Positions 52,906-61,875 of a DNA stretch of 64,000 nucleotides are shown piece by piece. A program made the position numbers and the translations under genes. The notes under the pieces were generated by a model, which saw only the letters and a list, made by a program, of their open reading frames with translations, was not told the DNA's origin and searched no databases. Each line of letters starts with the position of its first letter. Within the stretch, counting starts at the first letter, position 1. This stretch comes from JAUSIF01 sp040901465 (GTDB lineage Bacteria; Pseudomonadota; Alphaproteobacteria; Rhizobiales; Xanthobacteraceae): contig JBBDYN010000020.1 of assembly GCA_040901465.1 (NCBI GenBank), forward strand, positions 1-64,000. Reading direction: 5' to 3'.

Positions 52906-53649
52906 CTACAAATCGGAATTTGGCGTGATTTCCTTGCGAGCGTGCTCGCTGATTTGGTTGACGCGAGAAATTAACGTGTCGTGCTGCAATGCCCTTGCTA
53001 GCAGCGTTTCGAATATCGCCGAGAGAACCGGGTCGGGAGCCAGGCACCGACGGATTCGCGCAAGCATGTTCCAAACCATGTCTCCATGGCGCAGATTGTA
53101 CGCACAGACACCGTCCCAAAGCTCGACTCTATCTATTCGATCCATCTCAGCAAGCTTCGCGCGGCCGCCGGCAGCGTCAGACAGCGCGCGCTCAGTTTCG
53201 GCCAGACGTACCGAATTAAAGAATGCGATTTGGATGAGGGCGCGCGCCGTCCGCAGGTGCGACCCGTGATCCGCATATGTATCCAGCGCCGACACCAGCC
53301 AGCGTGAGTTGAGGTTCGCACATAGATATTGCGATTCCTGTTCCCACAGCGACGAGAACGTTGTCCAGTTCTCCGGAACATCGATGCCGCGCCTTATGCT
53401 GACGATTACCTCAGCATGGTAAAAGCAGAGCTCGCTGGCGCCCTCGAATGTCCGGCGGAGTTCTTCAAGCTTTGCCGCGAATGGATCTTCGACTTGACGA
53501 AGTTCGGCGGTGTCGCGGGGGCCGACGATGCTCTGTTTCAAAACTTTGAACCGGTGTCGCCTGGCTGGGCCACCGATCATGCGGCCGAACGTTTGCCGCG
53601 TGGCTGCAAGCCAGCGCCGGCTGCGTTTGCCAATAACCGGTCTCGCCAA
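52906..53649 (-). CDS. Hypothetical protein of the glycan region
   Basis: 247 residues. No signal peptide or clear motif. Mostly helical, basic at the N-terminus (KRSRRWLAATRQTFGRM). A pattern HAEVIVSIRRGIDVPENWTTFSSLWEQESQYLCANLNSRWLVSALDTYADHG suggests a repeat-rich soluble fold. Small hypothetical proteins of this type accompany glycosyltransferase clusters. I do not recognise it. Confidence 0.55.
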   Translation of the reverse strand: MARPVIGKRSRRWLAATRQTFGRMIGGPARRHRFKVLKQSIVGPRDTAELRQVEDPFAAKLEELRRTFEGASELCFYHAEVIVSIRRGIDVPENWTTFSSLWEQESQYLCANLNSRWLVSALDTYADHGSHLRTARALIQIAFFNSVRLAETERALSDAAGGRAKLAEMDRIDRVELWDGVCAYNLRHGDMVWNMLARIRRCLAPDPVLSAIFETLLARALQHDTLISRVNQISEHARKEITPNSDL

Positions 53650-53762
53650 GAGCGCTCCGTGTCGTCAAAACCTAATCTAGATCTGCGGCTGATGCTGGCA
53701 ATGGCGACTCGAAGCCAGACAGACGGGAAGCCAGCGCGTAAGAAACGCAATATAGTGCAAAT

Positions 53763-54635
53763 ATGATCATAGCACCCTCGGACGGCAGTTCTACCAACAT
53801 CGAGTTCGTGAACAACGAGCCGGATGTTCCCAATATTGGCGACGCTCTGTGTAGTCCACGACACTATTTCAAATTTGAGGTGCGAACGTCTGTTGGCAAG
53901 ATTGCGATCGTTGGGGGCGGGGCTTTCAGCGATTTTGCTTTGGCGCGCTCGAAAAAAATCGACGCTGACGTCCGAATTCTTTGGGGTGTTGGTCGCTCGC
54001 TGAAAGATGGCAAGCCCGTCGCAAGCCTAGACCAAGAAGAGCTTCACAAGGTCTATTCTCTTTGTTCGACGCGTGATCCGGAATGGGCCGTCGCCGCGAT
54101 ACGGTTGGTTCCTTGTCCAAGCGCATTTCATCCCGTTTGCGACATTTCCAGCGGAAACCAAGTCGGCCTTTTCTTAAACGCGAATCCGAAGACCAGCGGG
54201 AGGTACGTCGCAGAGATTCTTCGGCGCTATTCCGCGCGCGATTCTGATCTAGTTATCGCGACAAATTCAATGCCACTGAATGACTTCATCGGCGCGTTTT
54301 CGAAGACGAGGCGGCTGATCACTAATTCCTATCATGTCGCGTATTGGGGGCTCCTTTCGGGCCGCTCCGTCACCGTGATTGGATACTCCTCGAAGTTCTT
54401 GAGCCTGATGACTCTATTTCAGCAGAGTCAGGAGGCGGTCATTCCTTATCGGAAGGGTGCGGATGAGCAACTCGCAGAAGCGATCGAGCAAGCGCTTCGT
54501 GCATCTCCACGCTTGTTGCTCAGCGACGCGGACGCCCAAAAGCGGAAATTTCGTGAGCTTAATCGGCATTTTGCCGAGGAGCTTGTGCGGGGTGGGTTCT
54601 TCAAGTCAGTTCGGCTGAGGGAAGTGAGCCTCTGA
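53763..54635 (+). CDS. Polysaccharide pyruvyl transferase-like protein
   Basis: 290 residues. NEPDVPNIGDALCSPRHYF near the start, IAIVGGGAFSDFALARSKKID and LWGVGRSLKDG, the RLITNSYHVAYWGLLSGRSVTVIGYSSKF segment and the C-terminal helix fit the GT-B-like pyruvyl transferase family (CsaB/ExoV type), which adds ketal pyruvate to sugars. GC is clearly low (near 55% by eye), unlike the housekeeping part, in line with transfer. Confidence 0.75.
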   Translation: MIIAPSDGSSTNIEFVNNEPDVPNIGDALCSPRHYFKFEVRTSVGKIAIVGGGAFSDFALARSKKIDADVRILWGVGRSLKDGKPVASLDQEELHKVYSLCSTRDPEWAVAAIRLVPCPSAFHPVCDISSGNQVGLFLNANPKTSGRYVAEILRRYSARDSDLVIATNSMPLNDFIGAFSKTRRLITNSYHVAYWGLLSGRSVTVIGYSSKFLSLMTLFQQSQEAVIPYRKGADEQLAEAIEQALRASPRLLLSDADAQKRKFRELNRHFAEELVRGGFFKSVRLREVSL

Positions 54636-54806
54636 CGACTTCGTCCTTTGATCGAAACAGCGTTGCTGCATTGAGTGGGCAAGACCGCGTAATCTTCCGG
54701 CCTACCTCGAATGCGCCTCACAGGATTCTTTACGTGATGCACGAACGCGACAAGGCGCTCGGCGGGCAAAGTGCGCGCTGATCGTGATCAAGCCGTTCGA
54801 GCGCCC

Positions 54807-55655
54807 TCACTTGGCGATGCGGCGAAGGCGGTCAAGGATCGGCCGCTTCTTCGCCTTGCCGGTCGTGTCCTGCCGGTAATCGAACCGCGTCATCAGTTCG
54901 CTACACGCCCGTTCAACCTGAGCGATCTCTTCGGCGTACAAGATTTCCTGAAAACTCCCGATGCTTTCCCCGGTCGGCGGCCGCCCCTCGAGCTCCGTGA
55001 TCCAGGCGTCCTGATGTCGGAATTCGGGCTCGAGCCAACGAAGATTTTCTGTTCGCGCCAGGTCAAGGGGCAGCCCGGTTTTCGTTGCCAGTTTGACCAG
55101 GGCATCGCGCGGGTTCGTTACCATCTCTTCGTATTTTGCGAACACGACTTCACGGGTCGACGGGCCGTCAATAGCGGGCTCATAGGCGGAATTGATCTTG
55201 CTGCAAATAAAGCGAATGTTTCGTTTGATGTAGCGGGTCGCCTGCTGCTGTTTCGCCTGGCGCTGACCGATTTTCAGAAATGACGCCGTAATGTCGCGCG
55301 GGTCGCGAATGCAAAGAATGAATGCCGCCCGCCGGATGAGTTCAAGGACCTCCGTTGCCACGTGCGCGAAGTTCGGATCCTTCAGCACCAGACCCTTTGG
55401 ATTTTCGTAACGTCTTGCAATATCGCTTAGATGCGCCTCGGAAGCGGCACGGAAAAATCCAGTCAAGTCCTCCTTGCTGTGATAAAATTTCGAGGTCTTC
55501 TGCCACTCGGTCTTTGCCCGCTTGTACGCATGCACGATGTCGCAAAGCAGATGCGATTCCGGAAGCACTGGTGAGCCGTCGAGCGCGTTCGCGACGAGGG
55601 TCTGAACAATCGTCGTGCCGGAACGTTGCGCACCGCCGATGAGAATTATCCGCAT
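54807..55655 (-). CDS. Sulfotransferase (third intact copy)
   Basis: 282 residues. 5'-phosphosulfate loop IILIGGAQRSGTTIVQTLV at residues 3-21; 3'-phosphate region FILCIRDPRDITASFLKIG near residue 133; then YEEMVTNPRDALVKLATKTGL. It belongs to the general sulfotransferase-family-3-like group and is not a close copy of the other two. It lies just before the cysD operon, on the opposite strand. Confidence 0.88.
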   Translation of the reverse strand: MRIILIGGAQRSGTTIVQTLVANALDGSPVLPESHLLCDIVHAYKRAKTEWQKTSKFYHSKEDLTGFFRAASEAHLSDIARRYENPKGLVLKDPNFAHVATEVLELIRRAAFILCIRDPRDITASFLKIGQRQAKQQQATRYIKRNIRFICSKINSAYEPAIDGPSTREVVFAKYEEMVTNPRDALVKLATKTGLPLDLARTENLRWLEPEFRHQDAWITELEGRPPTGESIGSFQEILYAEEIAQVERACSELMTRFDYRQDTTGKAKKRPILDRLRRIAK

Positions 55656-55887
55656 TGCGCTCCTGAGAAATCGCCCCCGCGAGCGCTTGTTATTTCAACG
55701 CGGGCCTGCGTGACGCGTCGAACTTGCGCTCGCAACAGAAATTGAGAATGCCCAATCGACCGAGCCATGTCGAGCCGCACGGGCAGGGCGCGCACCCGGC
55801 AGCCGCGAGGAAGGCCTGCTCCTGCGGGCCGATTGCGGGGGCAACCGTCCGAGTCTATAGCTGCAATGCAATCCGGACGTCGATCAA

Positions 55888-56826
55888 ATGACGGTACATC
55901 GTCAAGCTGCTGGGCAAGACGTGCGCACGCTTCCGAGGCGGCTGGCCCGGCTCGAAGCGGAGGCGATCCACGTTCTGCGCGAGACTGCGGCAGAGTTCAA
56001 TAGGCCGGTTCTGCTCTATTCGATCGGCAAGGATTCAAGCGCGCTGCTGCACCTCGCGGCAAAGGCGTTTCGTCCCGCGAAAATTCCCTTGCCGCTGTTG
56101 CACGTGGATACGACCTGGAAATTCCGGGAGATGATCGCGTTTCGCGACGCGACCGCCGAAAGACTTGGCCTTGATTTGACTGTTTATGTGAACGAGGAGG
56201 GGTTGCGACAGGGCATTAATCCCATCGATTCAGGATCCGCGTTGCATACACACGTAATGAAAACAGAAGCGTTGCGGCAGGCGCTCGATCGATACGGATT
56301 CGATGCGGCGATCGGCGGAGCGCGGCGCGACGAGGAAAAAAGCCGCGCAAAGGAGCGCATTTTCTCGCACCGTGCCGCGGGCCACATATGGGATCCGCGC
56401 AATCAACGGCCGGAACTCTGGCGCCTGTTCAACACCAATCTGAAGCGGGGCGACAGCATGCGCGTCTTTCCGCTCTCGAACTGGACCGAACTGGACGTGT
56501 GGGATTACATCCGGCTGCAAGCTATTCCCGTGGTTCCGCTTTATTTCGCGAAGCCGCGCCCGATCGTGCGACGGTCGGGAAACCTTATTCTCGTGGACGA
56601 TGATCGGCTTCGGCTTGGGCCGGGTGAGGCGCCGGAAATGCTGCGCGTGCGATTTCGCACGCTTGGCTGCTACCCGCTCACCGGCGCGATCGAGTCCGCG
56701 GCGGAAACGGTCGAGCAGATCGTCGAGGAGCTGCGCGCAAGCCGGTTCTCGGAGCGCCAGGGCCGCATCATCGATCACGATGACAGCGCGTCGATGGAGA
56801 AGAAAAAGCGCGAGGGCTATTTCTGA
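55888..56826 (+). CDS. cysD: Sulfate adenylyltransferase subunit 2
   Basis: 312 residues. PP-loop ATP pyrophosphatase motif LLYSIGKDSSALLHLAAKAF near residue 46, then FPLSNWTELDVWDYI, and a C-terminal region YPLTGAIES... FSERQGRIIDHD. It adenylates sulfate to APS with the GTPase subunit. It overlaps the next gene by one base, so the two form an operon. The final residues KKKREGYF are typical. Confidence 0.96.
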   Translation: MTVHRQAAGQDVRTLPRRLARLEAEAIHVLRETAAEFNRPVLLYSIGKDSSALLHLAAKAFRPAKIPLPLLHVDTTWKFREMIAFRDATAERLGLDLTVYVNEEGLRQGINPIDSGSALHTHVMKTEALRQALDRYGFDAAIGGARRDEEKSRAKERIFSHRAAGHIWDPRNQRPELWRLFNTNLKRGDSMRVFPLSNWTELDVWDYIRLQAIPVVPLYFAKPRPIVRRSGNLILVDDDRLRLGPGEAPEMLRVRFRTLGCYPLTGAIESAAETVEQIVEELRASRFSERQGRIIDHDDSASMEKKKREGYF

Positions 56827-58715
56827 TGCGCGCGCCGCAATCAGTCGCCGGCGACGATCGGGCGCAGCTCCGCTTCTTCACGTGCGGATCGGTCGACGAC
56901 GGCAAGTCGACGCTGATCGGCCGACTTTTGCAGGACACGGGCTCGATCTCCGAGGATCAGCTCGAAGCGCTCAGGCGCGATTCGGCACGGTTCGGGACCA
57001 CCGGGGGCGAGCTCGATTTCGCGCTCCTGGTCGACGGGCTCGAAGACGAGCGGGAGCAGGGGATCACGATCGACGTCGCGTATCGCTATTTCTCAACGCC
57101 GCGGCGCGCCTTCGTCGTGGCAGACACACCGGGCCACGTGCAATACACGCGCAATATGGCTACGGGTGCTTCCGGAGCCGAGCTTGCGGTGCTTCTCGTG
57201 GACGCCCGCAAGGGATTGCTGCCGCAAACGCGCCGGCACGCGGCCATTGCGTCGCTCATGGGCATTCGGCATGCGGTCTTGGCCGTCAACAAGTTCGATC
57301 TTGTTAGATGGGATCGCGCCGTCTTCGAAGAAATCGTCAAGGCATTTGCGACATTCGCCAGACAGCTCGGATTTGAGGAGGTTGTCCCGATTCCAGTGTG
57401 CGCACTGCAAGGCGACAACCTCACGAAACATAGCGAAAACACGCCCTGGTATCAGGGGCCGACGCTCATCGAGCATCTCGAAACGGTCGAAATCGAGTCG
57501 AACGCTGCCGACAAGCCGGCACGGTTGCCTGTGCAAACGATCCTGCGCCCGGACGCAGACACCCGCCTCTACGCGGGAACGCTCGTAAGCGGGTCGCTTG
57601 CGATCGGCGATCCCATCGTCGCCAGTTCTTCGGGCCGGATGAGTGCTGTCGCCGCGATCTTCGTGGCCGGAGAAGCGCGCGCGCACGCCGTCGCCGACGA
57701 AGCGGTCGCCATTGCGCTCGCCGACGAGATCGATGTCGCGCGTGGGGAGGTGATCGCTCCGGCGCGCGCGCGCCCGCGTTGCGCCGATCAATTCGCCGCG
57801 CATCTCGTCTGGATGAGCGAGAATCCGCTTCTGCCCGGCCGCTCGTTGCTGCTGAGGATCGGCGCGCGTACGGTTCCGGCGAGCGTCACCGGAATCAAGT
57901 ATCGCCTGGCGGTGGAGACGCTCGAGCATCAGCCGGCGCGCACGCTGGAGCTCAACGACATCGGCGTCTGCAATATCGCGACCGCGGCGCCGATCGCGTT
58001 CGACCTGTTCTCGGAGAATCGCAACACCGGCGGCTTCCTGCTGATCGATCGCTACTCGAGCGCGACGATCGCCGCGGGAACGATCGACTTCGCGCTCCGG
58101 CGCGGCGAGAACGTTCATCTCCAGGAACTCGACGTGAGCAAGCGCACACGCGCGACGCTCATGGGGCAAAGGCCATGCATCGTGTGGTTGACGGGCCTGT
58201 CGGGGGCAGGCAAGTCGACGATCGCCAACCGTCTGGAGCTGAAGCTGTCCGCGGGCGGCCGCCACACCTACCTTCTTGACGGCGACAACGTGCGATCTGG
58301 CCTCAACAAGGATCTCGGCTTTACGGCGGCGGACCGGGTCGAGAATATTCGCCGCGTGGGAGAAGTAGCGAAGCTTTTCCTCGATGCCGGGATCATCGTG
58401 CTCTGCGCTTTCATCTCGCCGTTCCGCGAGGAACGAGCGGCGGTGCGCGGGCTCGTCGGCGAGGGGGAGTTTCTGGAAATCTTCGTCGACACGCCGCTTC
58501 ACCTGTGCGAGGCGCGCGATCCCAAGGGGCTCTACGCGAAGAGCCGGCGCGGCCAGCTTCCGAACTTCACCGGCATCGACTCTCCCTATGAGCGCCCGGA
58601 ACGCCCGGACCTCGTGCTCGAAACCGCCAACGCCGATCCGGACACGCTGGCCGACCGCGTGATCGATTTCCTGGCGTCACGCGGCTATTTCACGCCTCCG
58701 TCAGCATCTTCGTGA
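56826..58715 (+). CDS. cysNC: Bifunctional sulfate adenylyltransferase subunit 1 / adenylylsulfate kinase
   Basis: 629 residues. The N-terminal GTPase (CysN) has GSVDDGKSTLIGRLL, ADTPGHVQYTRNM and VNKFD; two beta-barrel domains follow. From about residue 450 an APS kinase (CysC) begins with a P-loop GLSGAGKSTIANRL, then DGDNVR and the lid. The fusion is the NodQ type of rhizobia, which makes PAPS for sulfation of Nod factors or polysaccharides. Its position among sulfotransferases points to a dedicated sulfate-donor supply. Confidence 0.96.
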   Translation: MRAPQSVAGDDRAQLRFFTCGSVDDGKSTLIGRLLQDTGSISEDQLEALRRDSARFGTTGGELDFALLVDGLEDEREQGITIDVAYRYFSTPRRAFVVADTPGHVQYTRNMATGASGAELAVLLVDARKGLLPQTRRHAAIASLMGIRHAVLAVNKFDLVRWDRAVFEEIVKAFATFARQLGFEEVVPIPVCALQGDNLTKHSENTPWYQGPTLIEHLETVEIESNAADKPARLPVQTILRPDADTRLYAGTLVSGSLAIGDPIVASSSGRMSAVAAIFVAGEARAHAVADEAVAIALADEIDVARGEVIAPARARPRCADQFAAHLVWMSENPLLPGRSLLLRIGARTVPASVTGIKYRLAVETLEHQPARTLELNDIGVCNIATAAPIAFDLFSENRNTGGFLLIDRYSSATIAAGTIDFALRRGENVHLQELDVSKRTRATLMGQRPCIVWLTGLSGAGKSTIANRLELKLSAGGRHTYLLDGDNVRSGLNKDLGFTAADRVENIRRVGEVAKLFLDAGIIVLCAFISPFREERAAVRGLVGEGEFLEIFVDTPLHLCEARDPKGLYAKSRRGQLPNFTGIDSPYERPERPDLVLETANADPDTLADRVIDFLASRGYFTPPSASS

Positions 58716-58740
58716 GTACCGCGGCCGCCCGTTTGTCGCC

Positions 58741-60549
58741 TTGCGGGCGGGTGCTTCAGTGCCTTGTAGAATCGTTGAGCTCTCGGGCATTCTATTCAAG
58801 TGCCGCGATTTAGGGGGCCACTTGTTGCGTCGGCGCTTGTTCTCCGGGAAATTGCGCGAGCACGTCTCGAACGGCGTTCGGGAATTCGCATTGCGCATTT
58901 CCGGCAGTTCGCCTGCGTCGATGGGGCGAGATCTGAGATCAGTAAGAGCATTGCTGGCGGATCATTCTTGGCCGCGGGCTTCGGCTCGCGACAGCCCGCG
59001 GCAAAGCGATCAAGATTTCCAGAAGGTTGTCGCGCGTATCGATCGAATTGCGTGGCGCGACCCGATTCTGGCGGGCGATCTTCGGCGGACGCTCGGGGCC
59101 AGGTTGTTTGCGCCGCTCGCCGGTCCCACAAGCTCGGGTGCATGGCTCAACCGACGGGGGACGGTTGAACGCATCAAAAACTCTTCGATCCTTGACGAAG
59201 TCCAAGAGGTAATGGCGGCAGTCGGAAACGGCTGCAGCGAGATAATTACTTCGTCGGTGTCTGCGGCCTATGTTTCGGCACTTGCGGATATTCCCGTCGT
59301 ATTGGAGCTCGACCGACAAATTCGCGATGACGAGATCGCCGTGTTGCGGGATCTCGCTCGGCTTCCGGCACTGACGGCAGTGTCGGCCGATACCGATGTA
59401 ATCGGAAATCGCACCGGGAAGTTAGTTCCCGCAATGGCGGAGAAGGTGCGAGTATCGTCGGAACCTGATCGAGAGGCCCCAGATTTGATTGCAATTGTTT
59501 CCTCATCGACGTCGGGCGCAGCCGCAAATCGCGATCGAGTAGAAGATCGCGAGTTCGTCAGCCGCCACAGAGAGGCGCCGCCCCGAACCGATGCAGCGTT
59601 GCCGCTAAAAATCCTGTGGCTATACGGCTCGGAGGAGCAGAGCGCGTGGGCCTATGGTATCAACGCGCGTCGATTGGCGGAGCGGCTCACGCAGTATCGG
59701 CATTTCATGGGATCAAAATCCAAGACTGGAGCGGAAAAATTCGATGTCAAATTTTCGTTCGACATCTTGATTGCCAGACAAGGCAGCACTCGGCGCATTC
59801 GCGCGGCGAAAAGCGTCCTCCGGGTCGGGGGAGCAAACCCCTTGAAAGAGGCGGCCGGCGGGAGCAGACGCAAGTTGGCAAGCTATCTTGCCGGAATGGA
59901 CGGTGTGATCGCGCTGTCGCCGGAGCTCCAGGACGCAATCTCGGCATTCCATCCGAATGTGTTTTTCATTCCGAATGGAATCGACCTCGACGAGTGGAAT
60001 CCCGGCCGGCTGATACCGCGCATAGCGGATCGTCCGTTTTGCGTCGGCATGGCCGCTTCGCTGCGCCAGAAAGCTGAACAAGACATGAAGGGTTACCAGC
60101 TTGCCGTGGAAGCGTGCGATCTGGCGGGAGTGCAACTGCATGCGGTCGGAAGAGGCATGAACCGCGTGCCGTACGACCGCATGATCCAGGATTTTTACTC
60201 GCAAATCGACGTGCTAATTCACCCGACCGGTCCGGGGAAAGAGGCTTGCTCGAATGTCATCATGGAATCGCTCGCGCTCGGCGTCCCTGTTATCACGACA
60301 AGATACGCGGGGATGCATGGCCATCTGCTCGCGAATGGGGTCGAGGCCTTGATCGTACCGCGCTTCTCCTTGAGCCTTGCTGCCGCCATCAGGGAATTGC
60401 GTGACAACGAGGCGTTACGACGAGTGTTGGCGGCAGGAGGCCGGCATTTTGCCGAGCGCACGCATGATCTCGATGCCGTCGCCGGTCAGTATGAGCGTGT
60501 GTTCGACGCTGTCCTGGGCAGGGCCCCCCGGGAGGACGGTCAATCGTAA
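58741..60549 (+). CDS. Glycosyltransferase family 4 with a long N-terminal domain
   Basis: Up to 602 residues. Residues from about 300 are a GT-B glycosyltransferase: ILWLYGSEEQSAWAYGINARRLAERL, then VFFIPNGIDLDEWNP, VIMESLALGVPVITTRYAGMHGHLLANGVEALIVP (family 4 E-x7-E). The first 300 residues form a domain I do not recognise (DIPVVLELDRQIRDDEIAVLRDLARLPALTAVSADTD). The start is uncertain: TTG 58741 is the first possible, ATG 58921 is an alternative. Transfers an unknown sugar in the same glycan pathway. Confidence 0.8.
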   Translation: MRAGASVPCRIVELSGILFKCRDLGGHLLRRRLFSGKLREHVSNGVREFALRISGSSPASMGRDLRSVRALLADHSWPRASARDSPRQSDQDFQKVVARIDRIAWRDPILAGDLRRTLGARLFAPLAGPTSSGAWLNRRGTVERIKNSSILDEVQEVMAAVGNGCSEIITSSVSAAYVSALADIPVVLELDRQIRDDEIAVLRDLARLPALTAVSADTDVIGNRTGKLVPAMAEKVRVSSEPDREAPDLIAIVSSSTSGAAANRDRVEDREFVSRHREAPPRTDAALPLKILWLYGSEEQSAWAYGINARRLAERLTQYRHFMGSKSKTGAEKFDVKFSFDILIARQGSTRRIRAAKSVLRVGGANPLKEAAGGSRRKLASYLAGMDGVIALSPELQDAISAFHPNVFFIPNGIDLDEWNPGRLIPRIADRPFCVGMAASLRQKAEQDMKGYQLAVEACDLAGVQLHAVGRGMNRVPYDRMIQDFYSQIDVLIHPTGPGKEACSNVIMESLALGVPVITTRYAGMHGHLLANGVEALIVPRFSLSLAAAIRELRDNEALRRVLAAGGRHFAERTHDLDAVAGQYERVFDAVLGRAPREDGQS

Positions 60550-60678
60550 GGTTTGCTGCCGGATCGCGCGTCCATTCTCCTATTGCCACGTTACACGTCC
60601 GGTTCAGGCGTACAACGCATGTTGAGCGCGCTGGAATGGTGCTGTAAATTTGATCGGTCGCGACCGCCAGGCCATTTA

Positions 60679-61767
60679 ATGAAAATCTGGATTGTCATCA
60701 CCAATCTACAGGGTGGCGGTGCCGAGAGAGCGATCATCAACATTGCGGGTGGGCTAAGCGGTCGCGGCCATCAGGTCACGTTGGTTCTACTTGAAGATCA
60801 CATCGAGTACGCCATTCCGCCGGCGGTCGCGGTGCGGGCGATCGGCAGGCCGAAGCGCGGAATATCGAAGGGATGGATCGGCAAGCGGTTCTCGACCTGG
60901 CGGCTGAAGCGATGGGTCCGCCGGCAGCCAGCAAGCGCGCAACCCGATCTCGTGATCTCCACGTTGCCGTTTGCCGACGAGGTGGTGCGCGCGACCGGAT
61001 TGAAGAACGTTTGGTATCGAATCACAAACACGCTCTCCGCCGAGATCGCCGCTTTTCAAGCATCCAATCCGACGAAGGCCAACCGGCGCCTTGCGAGATA
61101 CCGGCGTCTCTATGGCGGGCAAAACATCATCGCGGTGTCGAGCGGTGTAGCGACGGACTTGCGCGAACGCTTGAGCATTCAGAGCGTGGAAACGGTCGTC
61201 ATCTACAACCCGCTTGAACTCGACGAGATCAGGAAAAAAGCGGTCCTTCCCGAGGCAGGCCTGCCGACCGAACCATACATCATCCATGCCGGACGCTTCG
61301 TGAGGCAGAAGCGGCATGACGTTTTGTTCGATGCGTTCGCCGCCTCGAAGTTGCCGCACCGATTGGTCCTGCTGACCAAGGGCTCGCGCGCGTTGCGCCA
61401 GATGATTGCCAATCACGGTCTGACCGAGCGGGTAACCATCACCGGCTTTCTATCAAATCCCTTTCCTTGGTACGCAAAGGCTTCCGCGCTGGTGTTGAGC
61501 TCGGATTTCGAAGGGTTCCCCAACGTGCTGGTGGAAGCGCTGGCATGTGGAACCCCAGTCGTGAGCACGAATTGTCCGTCGGGACCGAACGAGATTCTGA
61601 TCGGGGCGCTAAGCCGCTATCTCACGCCGTGCGGGGACCCGGTGGCGCTGGCGCGGAATCTGACGTCGGTGGTGGAGGCGCCGCCGGCGATTGATCCGGC
61701 AATTGTCGATCGATTTTCCCAAAACGTGGCACTCGACGCAATCGAAGCGCTGGCAAGGCGCGTCTAG
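60679..61767 (+). CDS. Glycosyltransferase family 4
   Basis: 362 residues from ATG 60679. It begins MKIWIVITNLQGGGAERAIINIAGGLSGRGH, the common GT4 N-terminus, and has HAGRFVRQKRHDVLFDAFAASKLPH, VTITGFLSNPFPWYAKASALVLSSDFEGFPNVLVEALACGTPVVSTNCPSGPNEIL with the conserved EGFPN and E-x7 glutamates. It probably adds a hexose. The frame is open upstream of 60679 but without family similarity. Confidence 0.93.
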   Translation: MKIWIVITNLQGGGAERAIINIAGGLSGRGHQVTLVLLEDHIEYAIPPAVAVRAIGRPKRGISKGWIGKRFSTWRLKRWVRRQPASAQPDLVISTLPFADEVVRATGLKNVWYRITNTLSAEIAAFQASNPTKANRRLARYRRLYGGQNIIAVSSGVATDLRERLSIQSVETVVIYNPLELDEIRKKAVLPEAGLPTEPYIIHAGRFVRQKRHDVLFDAFAASKLPHRLVLLTKGSRALRQMIANHGLTERVTITGFLSNPFPWYAKASALVLSSDFEGFPNVLVEALACGTPVVSTNCPSGPNEILIGALSRYLTPCGDPVALARNLTSVVEAPPAIDPAIVDRFSQNVALDAIEALARRV

Positions 61768-61875
61768 GGCGGGGTCGCCGCAAAGCTGTACCCGGCTGGC
61801 AAGTCAATTCGGCGTTGTACGATTGCGCGGTCGCCGGTACCATCGCGGGCGTTCCGGGTCGAACCGAATCGCTTT

